Assembly (NCBI GenBank): GCA_001689495.1 | Contig: LUJS01000007.1 | Coordinates: 2,811 to 37,624 of the forward strand | Length of the DNA stretch: 34,814 bases | From: Bacteroidales bacterium M8 | GTDB taxonomy: Bacteria; Bacteroidota; Bacteroidia; Bacteroidales; Muribaculaceae | Direction: 5' to 3' | Shown here: in pieces, positions 6,598 to 15,204 of the stretch | Numbering within the stretch: position 1 is the stretch's first letter | How the letters are laid out: every line of letters begins with the position of its first letter | Position numbers and translations under genes: made by a program | Notes under the pieces: generated by a model | Database searches by the model: none | The model's input: only the letters and a program-made list of their open reading frames with translations | Told to the model about the DNA's origin: nothing

Positions 6598-7341
6598 AAG
6601 ATCGGTGATGATATAATCGACAGGCAGCGACTCGGCTTCGGCCGGGTCGTTGACCGTCCATACGGCTATCTTGAGCCCAGCGTCGTGATATGCCTTGACG
6701 CACTCGGGGGTGAGGAGCTTTTTCTCGAGGTCTATGTCGAGGCCGCGCTCCTTGCACCATTCGATGCGCTCGGGCCATGTCTTCTCGGCCTGAAACATCA
6801 GGGGGAGTTCGGGATGGTTGGCGCGCAGATACTCGATATAGTCGGGCGACGACGTGAGCATCAGCACCTTGGCGGGGTCGGTGACGCGGGCTATGAGTGC
6901 CGCGAGGGCGTCGAGATGCCCCTCGTGCGTGCCTTTGGGGAATGCCTTGAGGTGCAGCACCGCCGTGGCGCCGCCGTCGCGGCAGATGCCCAGAAAGTCC
7001 TCGACCGTGCAGATGGTACCGGTATAGGTCACTGAGTCCTCGCGGGTCTGGGTGTAGCGCTCGGCCTTGAGGTCGGCATAGTTCGAGCCCTCGACCTTGA
7101 GATTGCCCCCGAGGCGTGCGGTCTTGCCGTCGTGCGAGGTCACGAAGACCGAGTCGGCGGTGACGCGGACATGGCCCTCGATCATCTTGAATCCACGTTT
7201 CACGGCCTCGCGATATGCCTCGGCCGAGTTCTCGACACCTCCGGCACAGCCGCGGCGCCCTATCAGCACCGGCTCGGCGGCAGTGGCGGCCAGCGATGCG
7301 GCCAGAAGCGTGACAAGCAGTGGTAAGCGAAATTTTTTCAT
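6586..7341 (-). CDS. GDPD-like exported protein with altered active site
   Basis: This 251-aa protein has a signal peptide (about residues 1-22). The TIM-barrel pattern of glycerophosphodiester phosphodiesterases is clear: VENSAEAYREAVKRGF, IEGHVRVTADSVFVTSHDG, and C-terminal AVWTVNDPAEAESLPVDYIITD. GDPDs cleave glycerophosphodiesters to glycerol-3-phosphate. Two canonical residues differ. The HRG motif reads RRG (Arg29 where the catalytic His is expected, codon CGC). The metal-binding E-x-D reads E-G-H (Glu55, His57, codon CAT). The second catalytic His (His70 in SHDG) and Glu37 remain. It may be a pseudoenzyme or have shifted chemistry. Its ATG overlaps the hemW stop (ATGA), so it is the last gene of that run. 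Confidence 0.8.
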   Translation of the reverse strand: MKKFRLPLLVTLLAASLAATAAEPVLIGRRGCAGGVENSAEAYREAVKRGFKMIEGHVRVTADSVFVTSHDGKTARLGGNLKVEGSNYADLKAERYTQTREDSVTYTGTICTVEDFLGICRDGGATAVLHLKAFPKGTHEGHLDALAALIARVTDPAKVLMLTSSPDYIEYLRANHPELPLMFQAEKTWPERIEWCKERGLDIDLEKKLLTPECVKAYHDAGLKIAVWTVNDPAEAESLPVDYIITDLLVP

Positions 7342-8444
7342 GCGATTATAAGTTTAAGGAGTATTGAATTTGATGTCAGCCATTTGTCTTCGGGTATGAC
7401 GAGGTGTCTGGCGGCGTTGCGCGTCAGCGAGCCGCCGTCCAGCAGCCTGTCGGCCTCGGCGAGCACCTCGGACGTCATCGCGGCGGGATAGTCGCGCGTC
7501 ATCCGCTCCGTATCGAGGCCGTCGGCGGTGCGCAGCGATGTTATCAGCAAGTCGTTGAGGCGGTTGGCGGTGTCCTCCTCCTCGACGACGTGTATGCCGC
7601 GTCCGCCGCGGGCTATGTATGCCGCCAGATCGGAGGGGTTGCTGCCGCGCTGTCCGCCGAAATATGAGTGTGCGCCCGGGCCGAGCCCAAGATAGGGCCG
7701 CGAGGTCCAGTAGCCTGAGTTGTGCCGGGCGCGGCGGCCGGGGAGGGCGAAGTTCGAGATCTCGTAGTGCTCGTAGCCGGCCTCGCGTGTAGCGCGGCAG
7801 AGATGGTCGTACATCGCGGTGACAAGCTCGTCCGAAGCCTCGGTGACCTTCCCCTTGTCGAGCATGACGCCGAGGCGGGTGCGTGGCTCGTAGCTGAGCA
7901 GGTAGGCCGAGATGTGGTCGGGGCGCAGTGCGAGCATAGTGTCGAGCGACCGCCGCCAAGAGTCGAGCGTCTGGCCGGGGAGTCCGTATATCAGGTCGAG
8001 CGACAGATTGCTCACGCCGCCGTCACGCAGGGTCGCGACGGCCCTGAGGGCGTCTGCCGCCGTGTGGCGTCGCCCGATGAACTGCAGCTGCCCGTCGTCG
8101 AACGTCTGCACGCCCATGCTGACGCGGTCTATCGGGGTATTCCCGACAATCCCCGCCACCCATTCGGCCGTCACGTCCTCGGGGTTGGCCTCGATGGTCG
8201 CCTCGGCCAGCCTGTCCGGCAGCCGCAGCCCCGACAGCAGCCTGTATAGCAGCGGCAGCGGCAGGCTCGACGGCGTGCCCCCGCCCAGATAGAGCGTCTC
8301 GGGCAGGAAATCGGCGGGGCACCGCTCGTCATATTCGCCCGCCAGCGCATCGACATAGCTCTCCATCCATCCGGCCTTTGGGGTCGAATAGAAGTCGCAA
8401 TAGGCGCACTTGGCACGACAGAACGGAACGTGGATGTAGAGCAT
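7338..8444 (-). CDS. hemW: HemW-like radical SAM protein (heme chaperone)
   Basis: This 368-aa protein begins directly with the radical SAM cluster motif FCRAKCAYCDF (Cys9, Cys13, Cys16). It continues with LYLGGGTPS (51-59), VSMGVQTFDDGQLQFIGR and DLIYGLPGQT, all typical of HemW/HemN-like proteins. HemW binds heme and a 4Fe-4S cluster and inserts heme into proteins; older annotation calls it anaerobic coproporphyrinogen oxidase. The cluster CxxxCxxC without the extra HemN cysteine supports HemW. It lies 108 nt after the AddB-like gene across a repeat-rich spacer, and its stop is coupled to the GDPD gene. Confidence 0.88.
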   Translation of the reverse strand: MLYIHVPFCRAKCAYCDFYSTPKAGWMESYVDALAGEYDERCPADFLPETLYLGGGTPSSLPLPLLYRLLSGLRLPDRLAEATIEANPEDVTAEWVAGIVGNTPIDRVSMGVQTFDDGQLQFIGRRHTAADALRAVATLRDGGVSNLSLDLIYGLPGQTLDSWRRSLDTMLALRPDHISAYLLSYEPRTRLGVMLDKGKVTEASDELVTAMYDHLCRATREAGYEHYEISNFALPGRRARHNSGYWTSRPYLGLGPGAHSYFGGQRGSNPSDLAAYIARGGRGIHVVEEEDTANRLNDLLITSLRTADGLDTERMTRDYPAAMTSEVLAEADRLLDGGSLTRNAARHLVIPEDKWLTSNSILLKLIIA

Positions 8445-8448
8445 GGTT

Positions 8449-8555
8449 TTTAATTGGGAATTGGTTTTTTTTTAATTGGGAATTGGGAGTTGGGAATTGG
8501 GGGTTGTGGGTTGCGTGAGCATAATTCCCAATTTCCAATTCCCCATTCCCCATTA
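8449..8555. repeat. AATTGGGAATTGG repeats with inverted arms in the addB-hemW spacer
   Basis: A 16-bp direct repeat, TTTAATTGGGAATTGG, occurs at 8449-8464 and 8471-8486. Further degenerate AATTGGG units run to about 8503. The complementary ATTCCCAATTTCCAATTCC block starts at 8523, so the spacer can fold into a long imperfect hairpin. A shorter relative (GAATTCCCAATT) sits at 2344-2355 between two other genes, which suggests a dispersed family. In the transcript it lies between the AddB-like stop and the hemW start. Confidence 0.6.
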
Positions 8556-11531
8556 TTCACCGTTTCCTCTGCGGCAAATATCCTTGAACGAGCAGAAACG
8601 GCAGTTATGGTCGTCGGGGGCTTGGATGAACGGGGTCTCGGGGTCGAATATCTCGGCCACGACGTCGGCAAATCGCTCGAGAAACTCTTTGTTGATCTTC
8701 CTGTAGTCGGTCAGCGCGTTGCGGTCGTATGACAGCGGGGTGAGTCCTTTGGTCGATATGGTGGCGAAACGGTATATCATGGGCTGCATGGGCCCGGTGT
8801 ATTTGATCTTGCGGGCGTATGCGTTGCAATAGAACAGCAGCTGCAGTATGGCCTTGCGGCGCGACGACGACGTGTTGTCAAACAGGTCGTCCATGCCCGA
8901 GAACGACGTCTGGTCCGAGCCGGTCTTGTAGTCTACAATCCTTATGGTGCCCTGTGTGGTCTCGCCATAGCGACCCTCTGGGTAGACGCGGTCTATGCGG
9001 TCTATGTATTGCAGTATGTTGATGTTGAGTCCGGGCCTGACCTCGAACGAGTTTTCGACCCGGTGCTCGCCGTCGATAAAGTCGAAGGGGGTGGATTTCA
9101 TCTCCTCGCGCAGCATCAGGGTGATGAAGTGGCGCATGACCTTGCCGAGCACCTTGGCCTCGCCTGTCAGTTCGGTCAGGTCCCCCTCGTCGCGGCGGTT
9201 GAAGCGGTGGTTGACCACGCCGGTGATGAGGCGGTCGAGCGCGACAGAGTCCTTGAGCACCCGCTCGAGCATGTCGGCGGTCACCTTGACATACGTGGCG
9301 TCGCCGCGCAGGTTCATGTATATCTTTTCGGCGACTTCGTGGAGTATCGAGCCGTATGTGGCCGAGTCCATGTAGTCGATGACCTCCTCGTCGAGGTTAA
9401 GGCCGCAGATGCGCTTGAGATAGAACGAGAGGGGACAGTTGATGTAGTCGTTGATCGAGGATGCCGAAAGCGATTTGCCCCCCGGGGTCCTGAACAGTTC
9501 GAGCCGCCGCAGTGTCTCGGGGCTCTTGTGTACAATGATCTCGGGCTCTTCGGGTATCCCTATTTCGAACGAGTCGAGCCTGTGGACGGCGTTGACCGAG
9601 GGGAAGAGATAGAGCAGCTGCGAGATATAGCGCGACACCTCGCTGCTGCGTCCGCCCGAGTTGCGTGCGTCGTAGAGCAGCGTCACGCGCGAGGCACGCG
9701 AGATGAGCCTGTAGAAATAGTATGCGTATATCGACTCCTGATGCTCGGTTGTGGCCATGCCGTAAGAGCGGCGCAGGTTGTCGGGGATGAACGAGCGGCG
9801 ATATTGCTTGCGGGGGAAGATGCGCTCGTTCATCGAGAGCAGGATGATGTTGTCGAAGTCGAGCGCGCGGGTCTCGAGCACGCCCATCACCTGAAGTCCG
9901 GCAAGTGGCTGGCCCGTGAGGTTGACCGAGGCACCCCCGATGGCACGCTGCAACAGTTGTATGAACGTGATGTCGCGCATGGCCATGGAGTGGCGCCCTA
10001 TGGCGGCGCGCAGGTCGTCGAGGGCACGCAGATAGCACTCGATGTAATATGCCTCGACGTCAGACACCACCCTCTGCGGTTCGTCGCTGTCGTCGGCCTC
10101 GTCAACAGGGGCTATGGCCTCGAGCAGGGTGGAGAGAAGGGAGTGGAAATAGGCGTAGACCTGTTCGGGCGAATTGTTGTCCGATATGGGCGTGAAGACA
10201 AATCGCAGTCCGGGGGCAAGCTCGGCGGCCACCGATGCCGGCACCATGTAGAGGCGGCGGTCGGTGATGCGGTGCATCAGCGCGTCGCACCCGGCGCGGT
10301 CGATGCGTCGCAGCAGGGGGTGGGAGAGGAGTGTCTTGACATCCTCGAAGAAGAACTGCCACCCCTCGCTGTCCGACCTGTGGGCGCGGAGATGCATCGA
10401 CACCACGGCGCCGATGAACGAGGCGAACGAGGTCGACCTCAGCGGCAGGCCCATGGTGACGTTGAGCTCGGAGAACTGTGGCGGCACGGCATGTATCACC
10501 GGTATCAGCATCCCCTCGTCGGGCAGCACGATGGCCGTAGAGATGGCGTTTGAGGTGTCGGGTATCGCGCCGTCAGCAATCCATTGCTCGAGCTGACGCC
10601 CGGCGGCCTTGGCCTGTCCGGTGCCCGAAGGGATGCCAGTTATGGTGATCTCGGGCACGCCATGCTGTTCGGCGCCGAGGTCATAGCGCGAGGGGAAACA
10701 CGCGGCGTTGCGCCTCAGGAATCTCGCGGCCCTGTTGCCCGGGGCGTCGAATACCGGGGCGGGCATGTCCCAGTAGAAATCGGCCACGCCGCGGGTCTTG
10801 AGATTCTCGAGTATCCTGATGTCGCTGAGGCAGAGTACGTTGAAGCCGACAAATATATAGCGCTTGTGGCGCAGGGCCGAGCCGGGCAGGGTGCGCAGGC
10901 GGTTGACCGCCTCGCGGATTATCATGCCGGATGTTCCGGTGCCTCGGCTGCGCAGGGCCGCGGTGAATCGGTCGTAGAGAGGATCCAGCACCTCCCAGAG
11001 TTTCAGGAACTTCTGTTCGAGTTCGGTCGGACTGTCATAGTGCAGGTGGTTCCAGAATTGATCGGGCGACGTGGTCTCGAACTGCTCGCCCCAGTATCTC
11101 GAGAGAATCTCCTTCTGCTCGTCGGTCAGGTAGTTGGCGCTGACCTCGCGGTATCGCTTGAGGTTTACGAATAGCTTGGCGGGGTCGACAAGGTCGCGGT
11201 CGACGTCGTTGAAATCGCTCAAGATCATCTCGCCCCAGAACAGAAAGCGGTCGAAATCGGCTATGTCGTTGCTCAGGGCTCGGTACTCGTTATATAGCGT
11301 GAAGAGCTGGTCGAGCCTCGACGCCTCGGAGAGAGTCGAGAACTCGGCGGTGATGTCGCCGAACGTGCCGATGGCCGGGAGTATGAGCGGACGCCCCTGC
11401 GACAGGGATATGAGGTAGTGGCGGAAGAAGACGCCCGCACGCTTTGTGGGGAAGACGAAACAATAGTCCATCAGCGCCTCACCCTCGTTTTCGAGATAGA
11501 CGCGGGCTACTTGTCTGAGGAAAGGTTCCAT
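8553..11531 (-). CDS. PD-(D/E)XK nuclease family protein, AddB/RexB-like
   Basis: This is a 992-aa protein. The N-terminal part (FVFPTKRAGVFFRHYL) is helicase-like but has no clear Walker A. The middle contains the VMGVLETRALDFDNIILLSMNE helicase-C-like block. The C-terminus is a RecB-type nuclease: IVDYKTG (Asp867, Lys869) with QLLFY (Gln897). A four-cysteine iron-sulfur signature is split across the nuclease: INCPLSFYLKRICG about 180 residues before DYK, then HNCRFCSFKDIC (Cys977, Cys980, Cys986), the AddB spacing CxxCx5C. It should process double-strand breaks with an AddA partner, which is not in the window. Its start overlaps the pyruvyl transferase gene by 25 nt. There is no separate promoter. 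Confidence 0.85.
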   Translation of the reverse strand: MEPFLRQVARVYLENEGEALMDYCFVFPTKRAGVFFRHYLISLSQGRPLILPAIGTFGDITAEFSTLSEASRLDQLFTLYNEYRALSNDIADFDRFLFWGEMILSDFNDVDRDLVDPAKLFVNLKRYREVSANYLTDEQKEILSRYWGEQFETTSPDQFWNHLHYDSPTELEQKFLKLWEVLDPLYDRFTAALRSRGTGTSGMIIREAVNRLRTLPGSALRHKRYIFVGFNVLCLSDIRILENLKTRGVADFYWDMPAPVFDAPGNRAARFLRRNAACFPSRYDLGAEQHGVPEITITGIPSGTGQAKAAGRQLEQWIADGAIPDTSNAISTAIVLPDEGMLIPVIHAVPPQFSELNVTMGLPLRSTSFASFIGAVVSMHLRAHRSDSEGWQFFFEDVKTLLSHPLLRRIDRAGCDALMHRITDRRLYMVPASVAAELAPGLRFVFTPISDNNSPEQVYAYFHSLLSTLLEAIAPVDEADDSDEPQRVVSDVEAYYIECYLRALDDLRAAIGRHSMAMRDITFIQLLQRAIGGASVNLTGQPLAGLQVMGVLETRALDFDNIILLSMNERIFPRKQYRRSFIPDNLRRSYGMATTEHQESIYAYYFYRLISRASRVTLLYDARNSGGRSSEVSRYISQLLYLFPSVNAVHRLDSFEIGIPEEPEIIVHKSPETLRRLELFRTPGGKSLSASSINDYINCPLSFYLKRICGLNLDEEVIDYMDSATYGSILHEVAEKIYMNLRGDATYVKVTADMLERVLKDSVALDRLITGVVNHRFNRRDEGDLTELTGEAKVLGKVMRHFITLMLREEMKSTPFDFIDGEHRVENSFEVRPGLNINILQYIDRIDRVYPEGRYGETTQGTIRIVDYKTGSDQTSFSGMDDLFDNTSSSRRKAILQLLFYCNAYARKIKYTGPMQPMIYRFATISTKGLTPLSYDRNALTDYRKINKEFLERFADVVAEIFDPETPFIQAPDDHNCRFCSFKDICRRGNGE

Positions 11532-12679
11532 TGGGGATCTATATTTTTTAGGATTGTCGAAATATCCTCTTTTCGGATTCTGTCAAGTTCGGAGGCGACT
11601 TGACCGGTATCGTACTCGTGGACGATTTGTGACAGCGGCGTGCCCACGGGGGTGATTATCTCGGGGGCTCCGGCCAGTCTGAGCAACGAGCTCTGACGGT
11701 CGTCATTGCTGCCCTGCGGGACGATTGAGATGAGCGGCCGACCGAAATTGAGAGCGAACGCCGTGCCGTGAAACGAACTGGTGACGACTCCGCGAGCATT
11801 GCGCATCAGGGCAACGAAACACTCGACATGCACATCTCTGTAATTGTCGACGACAAGCCCCGACGGAGCCGACGGATCGGGCCATTCTGAAAGAGCCACT
11901 ACCCTCTTGACACCCATTCTGTTTTTCATCTCATTCAGGGCCTCATAGATGTATGGCCGTGTCTCAAAGGCATAGTTAAGTCCGTAGAGGACGATATAAG
12001 GCTCTTGGGGGAGGCTGTCAATCCCTGCAGAGCACATTGCGTCCCACTTTGGGGCATCGAGAAGCAATGTCGGATCGAGAACACGCCGTGGTTTTATTTC
12101 GAGCCCCAACTGACGGCTGATTATGTCAAGGCCGTTATCCTCACGTACTGTAATGGCATCGAATCTTGACAGACATTCCCTATACGCATCGACCATCCGG
12201 CCCGGAATCTCCGAACATGCAAAACTCGATGCCAGTGATACCTTGCGGACATCATCGGGAACAAAAGAGAGCATGAAAGCCTTGTCGCCAAGCAGAAATT
12301 TCGGATTCCATATCTGATCACTGCCGGCTATGACTGCCTGATACCTTGACCAGTCGGCCTGCTCGAGTTCGGAGAGATTGGCAAATGGACGGGTGAATCT
12401 GAAATGAGTTCTCCTGAATCGGTCGAGACGCCGTTTGAGTATATGCTGCGAATGAATCCCGACAGCCTCGAGCAAGGGCGCTGCAAGAGTTGACTTGAGC
12501 CGTTGCAGAAACGGCTCTCGCGGTTGTCCGTGGCTGTAATGCCACTCGTTTGGGTATCTGTAATCTATGACATCGCACTCCATGCCGGCATCTGCCATCA
12601 CCCTCAGTGTAGCATAAGTCTGCAAAACAGATCCGTAATTGGGAACTGAATGTATGGTTATGAGTGCTGTACGTTTCAT
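11507..12679 (-). CDS. Polysaccharide pyruvyl transferase family protein
   Basis: This 390-aa protein has the family landmarks. The N-terminal TIHSVPNYGSVLQTYA (about 8-23) resembles the nucleotide-sugar-type fold start, VIAGSDQIWNPKF lies near 135-150, and the C-terminal half has SSFHGTAFALNFGRPLI. Relatives transfer pyruvate from PEP onto sugars of capsule, exopolysaccharide or cell-wall polymers, giving acidic ketals. Its ATG overlaps the stop of the FrhB-like gene (ATGA, 12676-12679), and its end overlaps the AddB-like start. Base composition is visibly lower in GC than the flanking housekeeping genes, pointing to acquisition with its partner. Confidence 0.85.
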   Translation of the reverse strand: MKRTALITIHSVPNYGSVLQTYATLRVMADAGMECDVIDYRYPNEWHYSHGQPREPFLQRLKSTLAAPLLEAVGIHSQHILKRRLDRFRRTHFRFTRPFANLSELEQADWSRYQAVIAGSDQIWNPKFLLGDKAFMLSFVPDDVRKVSLASSFACSEIPGRMVDAYRECLSRFDAITVREDNGLDIISRQLGLEIKPRRVLDPTLLLDAPKWDAMCSAGIDSLPQEPYIVLYGLNYAFETRPYIYEALNEMKNRMGVKRVVALSEWPDPSAPSGLVVDNYRDVHVECFVALMRNARGVVTSSFHGTAFALNFGRPLISIVPQGSNDDRQSSLLRLAGAPEIITPVGTPLSQIVHEYDTGQVASELDRIRKEDISTILKNIDPQWNLSSDK

Positions 12680-13806
12680 TTGCTGTTAATTGGGGGCAGA
12701 TGCCTGAATATCCTTCTGATCAGATCCAAGCTACGGAGCGGGGCTCCGGCTCGCAGCAGACCGAGACTTATGCGGTGGGCCATGGCCGGATATGGCATGG
12801 GCGATGTCATTTGTTCTGCAAGCACATCTGCTTCTGTCGCCGGTTCTATGATGCATTTGTCCGACAGTGAGTCAATTGCATGTTGTCCGGCGGCGGTCAT
12901 TGCTATGGCAATGCTGACCCCTTTTTCATCATTGCTGTATTTGGGTCCCCAAAAATCGCCAAGTCTTATGTCAGCGCCGGAATTGAATCCCTTGAAACGG
13001 CATGTCTCGTAACAGCAACGATTGAGGCATGTGTTGCCGAGAAACAGCGTAAAGAACAGGTCGCCTTCAGACCAACTCGATTTATATTTTTTCTTGCCGT
13101 CGGGGCTGTAATCAGAGATGGCATACGAATCATGCCACCCATTCTCCTTATCCCTCCAGACTATATGGTCACTTTCGGCAATTACAGGATGGTCTTTAAG
13201 GTATCTGATCCACAACAGTCGTGATGGCACTCCATGGCAGAAGAAATCTATGAGCAGGAATCTGTCCGATGCCTTTTTCAAGTCTACGAGCCGTCTGAGA
13301 GACGCAATCTGACATGGGGTTCCTGTAATCAGCCAGCGGGAATCCTTTTCACGCCAGTCTATGGCACGAAAAGCTGTTTCTGTCAAGCTCGGAAGATATT
13401 TGCTCCCCATTGACCGGGTTATTCCCTCCGGCTTGTCGAATACATAGTGTAAGGCTTGCCGGGTGTCCGAATCATAGCGCACGCCGATTATCTTGCCACC
13501 ATCGGGATAAGATTCAAGATGGGCTTTCATCAGCTCTGTCGAGACCCCACCGGATGAGGCTCTGTCCCTGTCTTTGTCATCGACAGACCATGCGGCATAC
13601 GGTTTTGGATCTACGGATGTCTTTGAATCATTGCAGAATGAGCAGACTTTGATACACATGCCGCAGGTGGTACACAGATCCTGCCGTTCGATCCGGGGTT
13701 CATGGAATCCGTCACGATTCTCAGCCATGGATATGATCGAAACCGGACAGGCTGCGGCGCATACGCCACAGCCATAGCAGAATTCCAGTTCCGTGATATT
13801 CCTCAT
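12676..13806 (-). CDS. F420 hydrogenase beta-subunit (FrhB/FdhB) family protein with two 4Fe-4S clusters
   Basis: Taken from the ATG at 13806, this is a 376-aa protein. Two ferredoxin motifs open it: FCYGCGVCAAAC (Cys10, 13, 16, 20) and LCTTCGMCIKVC (Cys45, 48, 51, 55). The FrhB N and C domains follow (ASSGGVSTEL, ITGTPCQIASLRR, FCHGVPS, IRLGDFWG). In Bacteroidales such genes usually accompany polysaccharide pyruvyl transferases and glycosyltransferases, so a sugar-modifying redox role is more likely than F420 chemistry. An in-frame start 20 codons upstream exists. I prefer 13806 because the preceding residues are not family-like and the ATG overlaps an upstream stop as ATGA. GC is lower than in neighbours. 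Confidence 0.85.
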   Translation of the reverse strand: MRNITELEFCYGCGVCAAACPVSIISMAENRDGFHEPRIERQDLCTTCGMCIKVCSFCNDSKTSVDPKPYAAWSVDDKDRDRASSGGVSTELMKAHLESYPDGGKIIGVRYDSDTRQALHYVFDKPEGITRSMGSKYLPSLTETAFRAIDWREKDSRWLITGTPCQIASLRRLVDLKKASDRFLLIDFFCHGVPSRLLWIRYLKDHPVIAESDHIVWRDKENGWHDSYAISDYSPDGKKKYKSSWSEGDLFFTLFLGNTCLNRCCYETCRFKGFNSGADIRLGDFWGPKYSNDEKGVSIAIAMTAAGQHAIDSLSDKCIIEPATEADVLAEQMTSPMPYPAMAHRISLGLLRAGAPLRSLDLIRRIFRHLPPINSK

Positions 13807-13988
13807 CGGTCGATGATTTTGTGATACAATCTTCTGAGTCGTTCGCGTGCGGTATGTTTCAGCCATGCCATGTATCTTGCCGCTGAAGCCCCGAGCATAT
13901 GATCAGTATCATGCGCAGAGACGGATATGGCGTATTCCGGAATATTGTCCGGTTCTCTGATGTCTGTGTTTTCTCGGTGGCCAAGGCT
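13803..13988 (-). pseudogene. Short remnant reading frame upstream of the FrhB-like gene
   Basis: A 61-codon open stretch runs from just after a TAG (13989-13991) to a TGA at 13803-13805 that overlaps the FrhB-like ATG as ATGA. Its only obvious starts give 31 aa (ATG at 13898) or 22 aa. The C-terminal end is basic and helical-looking (ARERLRRLYHKIIDR). The precise stop-start coupling suggests the tail of a larger gene, perhaps a glycosyltransferase or other polysaccharide gene, whose 5' part has been lost. I cannot name the family. A true small gene is the alternative. Confidence 0.45.
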
Positions 13989-14015
13989 CTAAGCGAGTTT
14001 TATGTTTCACCCCGC

Positions 14016-14031
14016 CGGCCTGTCGGGGCCG
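14016..14031 (-). terminator. Small GC-rich hairpin after holB
   Basis: CGGCC (14016-14020) pairs with GGCCG (14027-14031) just beyond the holB stop on the minus strand. Alternative pairing with neighbouring CCCCG/CGGGG is possible. No U-tract follows, so this is a weak call. Confidence 0.3.
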
Positions 14032-14037
14032 AGAGGG

Positions 14038-15177
14038 TCAGTTCTTGATCAGGATAATCATTTTGATGGCAAAGTCGAAGTTGACAATCTTGCCGTTGGC
14101 ATTTCCGGCTATGTCTGCCGCGGCGCGGTCCATGTGGCTCACGATGCGCTCGGCGTTGCCCTCGTGAATAAAACGCGCGAAGTTGCGGCTAAATTGTGTC
14201 TCCTCGCGATTAAGGTAGGATATTTCCGGAATATTGAAGTTATAGACGAAGTTTTCGCGTATCAGGCGGGTGCAGTAGTCATAGAATCTGACCTCTGCCT
14301 CGCGCCCGAGCGCGGCCACGTCCGAGCTCCATTGCTTGAGTGCGGCGACGTCGCGCATGTATGCCTTGCGCATCAGGGTGACGAACAGGTCGAAGAACAT
14401 CCTCGATGCCGACGTGGCGTCGACGCCGCGCAGGGCTCGGTTGATGTCGCCGGCGGCTATGTGTGCCTCGGCCATGGCGTCGACGGGGTCCATGGCCAGA
14501 CGCGATTCCAGATAGCGTGCCACGGCGCTGTCGGGCAAGCGGTTCATGCCCACGGGGCGGCATCTCGAGCGGATGGTGGGCAGGATGGCCGTCTCGTCGT
14601 CGCTGACGAGCACGAACAGGGTGCCGGCAAAGGGCTCCTCGATCAGCTTGAGCAGTTTGTTGGCGGTCTGCTCGTTCATCTTCTCGGGCAGCCAGATTAT
14701 GGCGGCCTTGTATTCAGAGCGTCCTGCCGTCACGGCCAGACTGCGCTCGAGGGCCTCGCTCTCGTAGACATAGATGACCGGCTGGGCGTTCTTCTTGTCG
14801 AGCAGTCGTCCCAGACGGTCCGACCACCGCTCGAAGTCCATGTATGGGCCGTTGGCCACGAATGTCTTGAATTCCTCCATGAAGTCGGCCGACACCGGGG
14901 CCTTGTACTTGTCGTTCTTGACCACCGGAAACACATAGAGCGTGTCGACGTGGTTGAACGACTCGTGCTGGCGGCACGAAGCGCACTGTCCGCAGGGCTC
15001 GCCGTCGGGGGTGCGGGCCTCGCAGTGCAGGTATTGCACGAAAGCCCGGGCCATCATGAACTTGCCGATTCCCGACGGGCCGTGCAGCAGCAGCGCGTGC
15101 GGCACGCGGCGGTCGTCGGCCATCTGTCGCAGTTGGTTCTTGACGTTGTCGTTGCAGGGGATGTCTGAAAATTTCAT
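14038..15177 (-). CDS. holB: DNA polymerase III subunit delta-prime
   Basis: This 379-aa clamp-loader AAA+ subunit has a Walker A-like GPSGIGK (33-39). A zinc module of four cysteines is present (Cys52, Cys62, Cys65, Cys68; CGQCASC), and the sensor region TIRSRCRPV carries the SRC motif. It would work with the DnaX and HolA subunits to load the sliding clamp. The sequence IWLPEKMNEQTANKLLKLIEEP matches the delta-prime family well. It is the third gene in the run Crp/Fnr - transporter - holB, 27 nt after the transporter gene. Confidence 0.9.
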   Translation of the reverse strand: MKFSDIPCNDNVKNQLRQMADDRRVPHALLLHGPSGIGKFMMARAFVQYLHCEARTPDGEPCGQCASCRQHESFNHVDTLYVFPVVKNDKYKAPVSADFMEEFKTFVANGPYMDFERWSDRLGRLLDKKNAQPVIYVYESEALERSLAVTAGRSEYKAAIIWLPEKMNEQTANKLLKLIEEPFAGTLFVLVSDDETAILPTIRSRCRPVGMNRLPDSAVARYLESRLAMDPVDAMAEAHIAAGDINRALRGVDATSASRMFFDLFVTLMRKAYMRDVAALKQWSSDVAALGREAEVRFYDYCTRLIRENFVYNFNIPEISYLNREETQFSRNFARFIHEGNAERIVSHMDRAAADIAGNANGKIVNFDFAIKMIILIKN

Positions 15178-15204
15178 GGCTCGGGATTGGGGTTTTAAGG
15201 CCGG

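Noticed and set aside
13807..13866. 20-residue N-terminal extension of the FrhB-like protein
   Set aside because: The residues do not fit the family, whose ferredoxin motif normally starts within the first ~15 residues, and the shorter start overlaps an upstream stop as ATGA.
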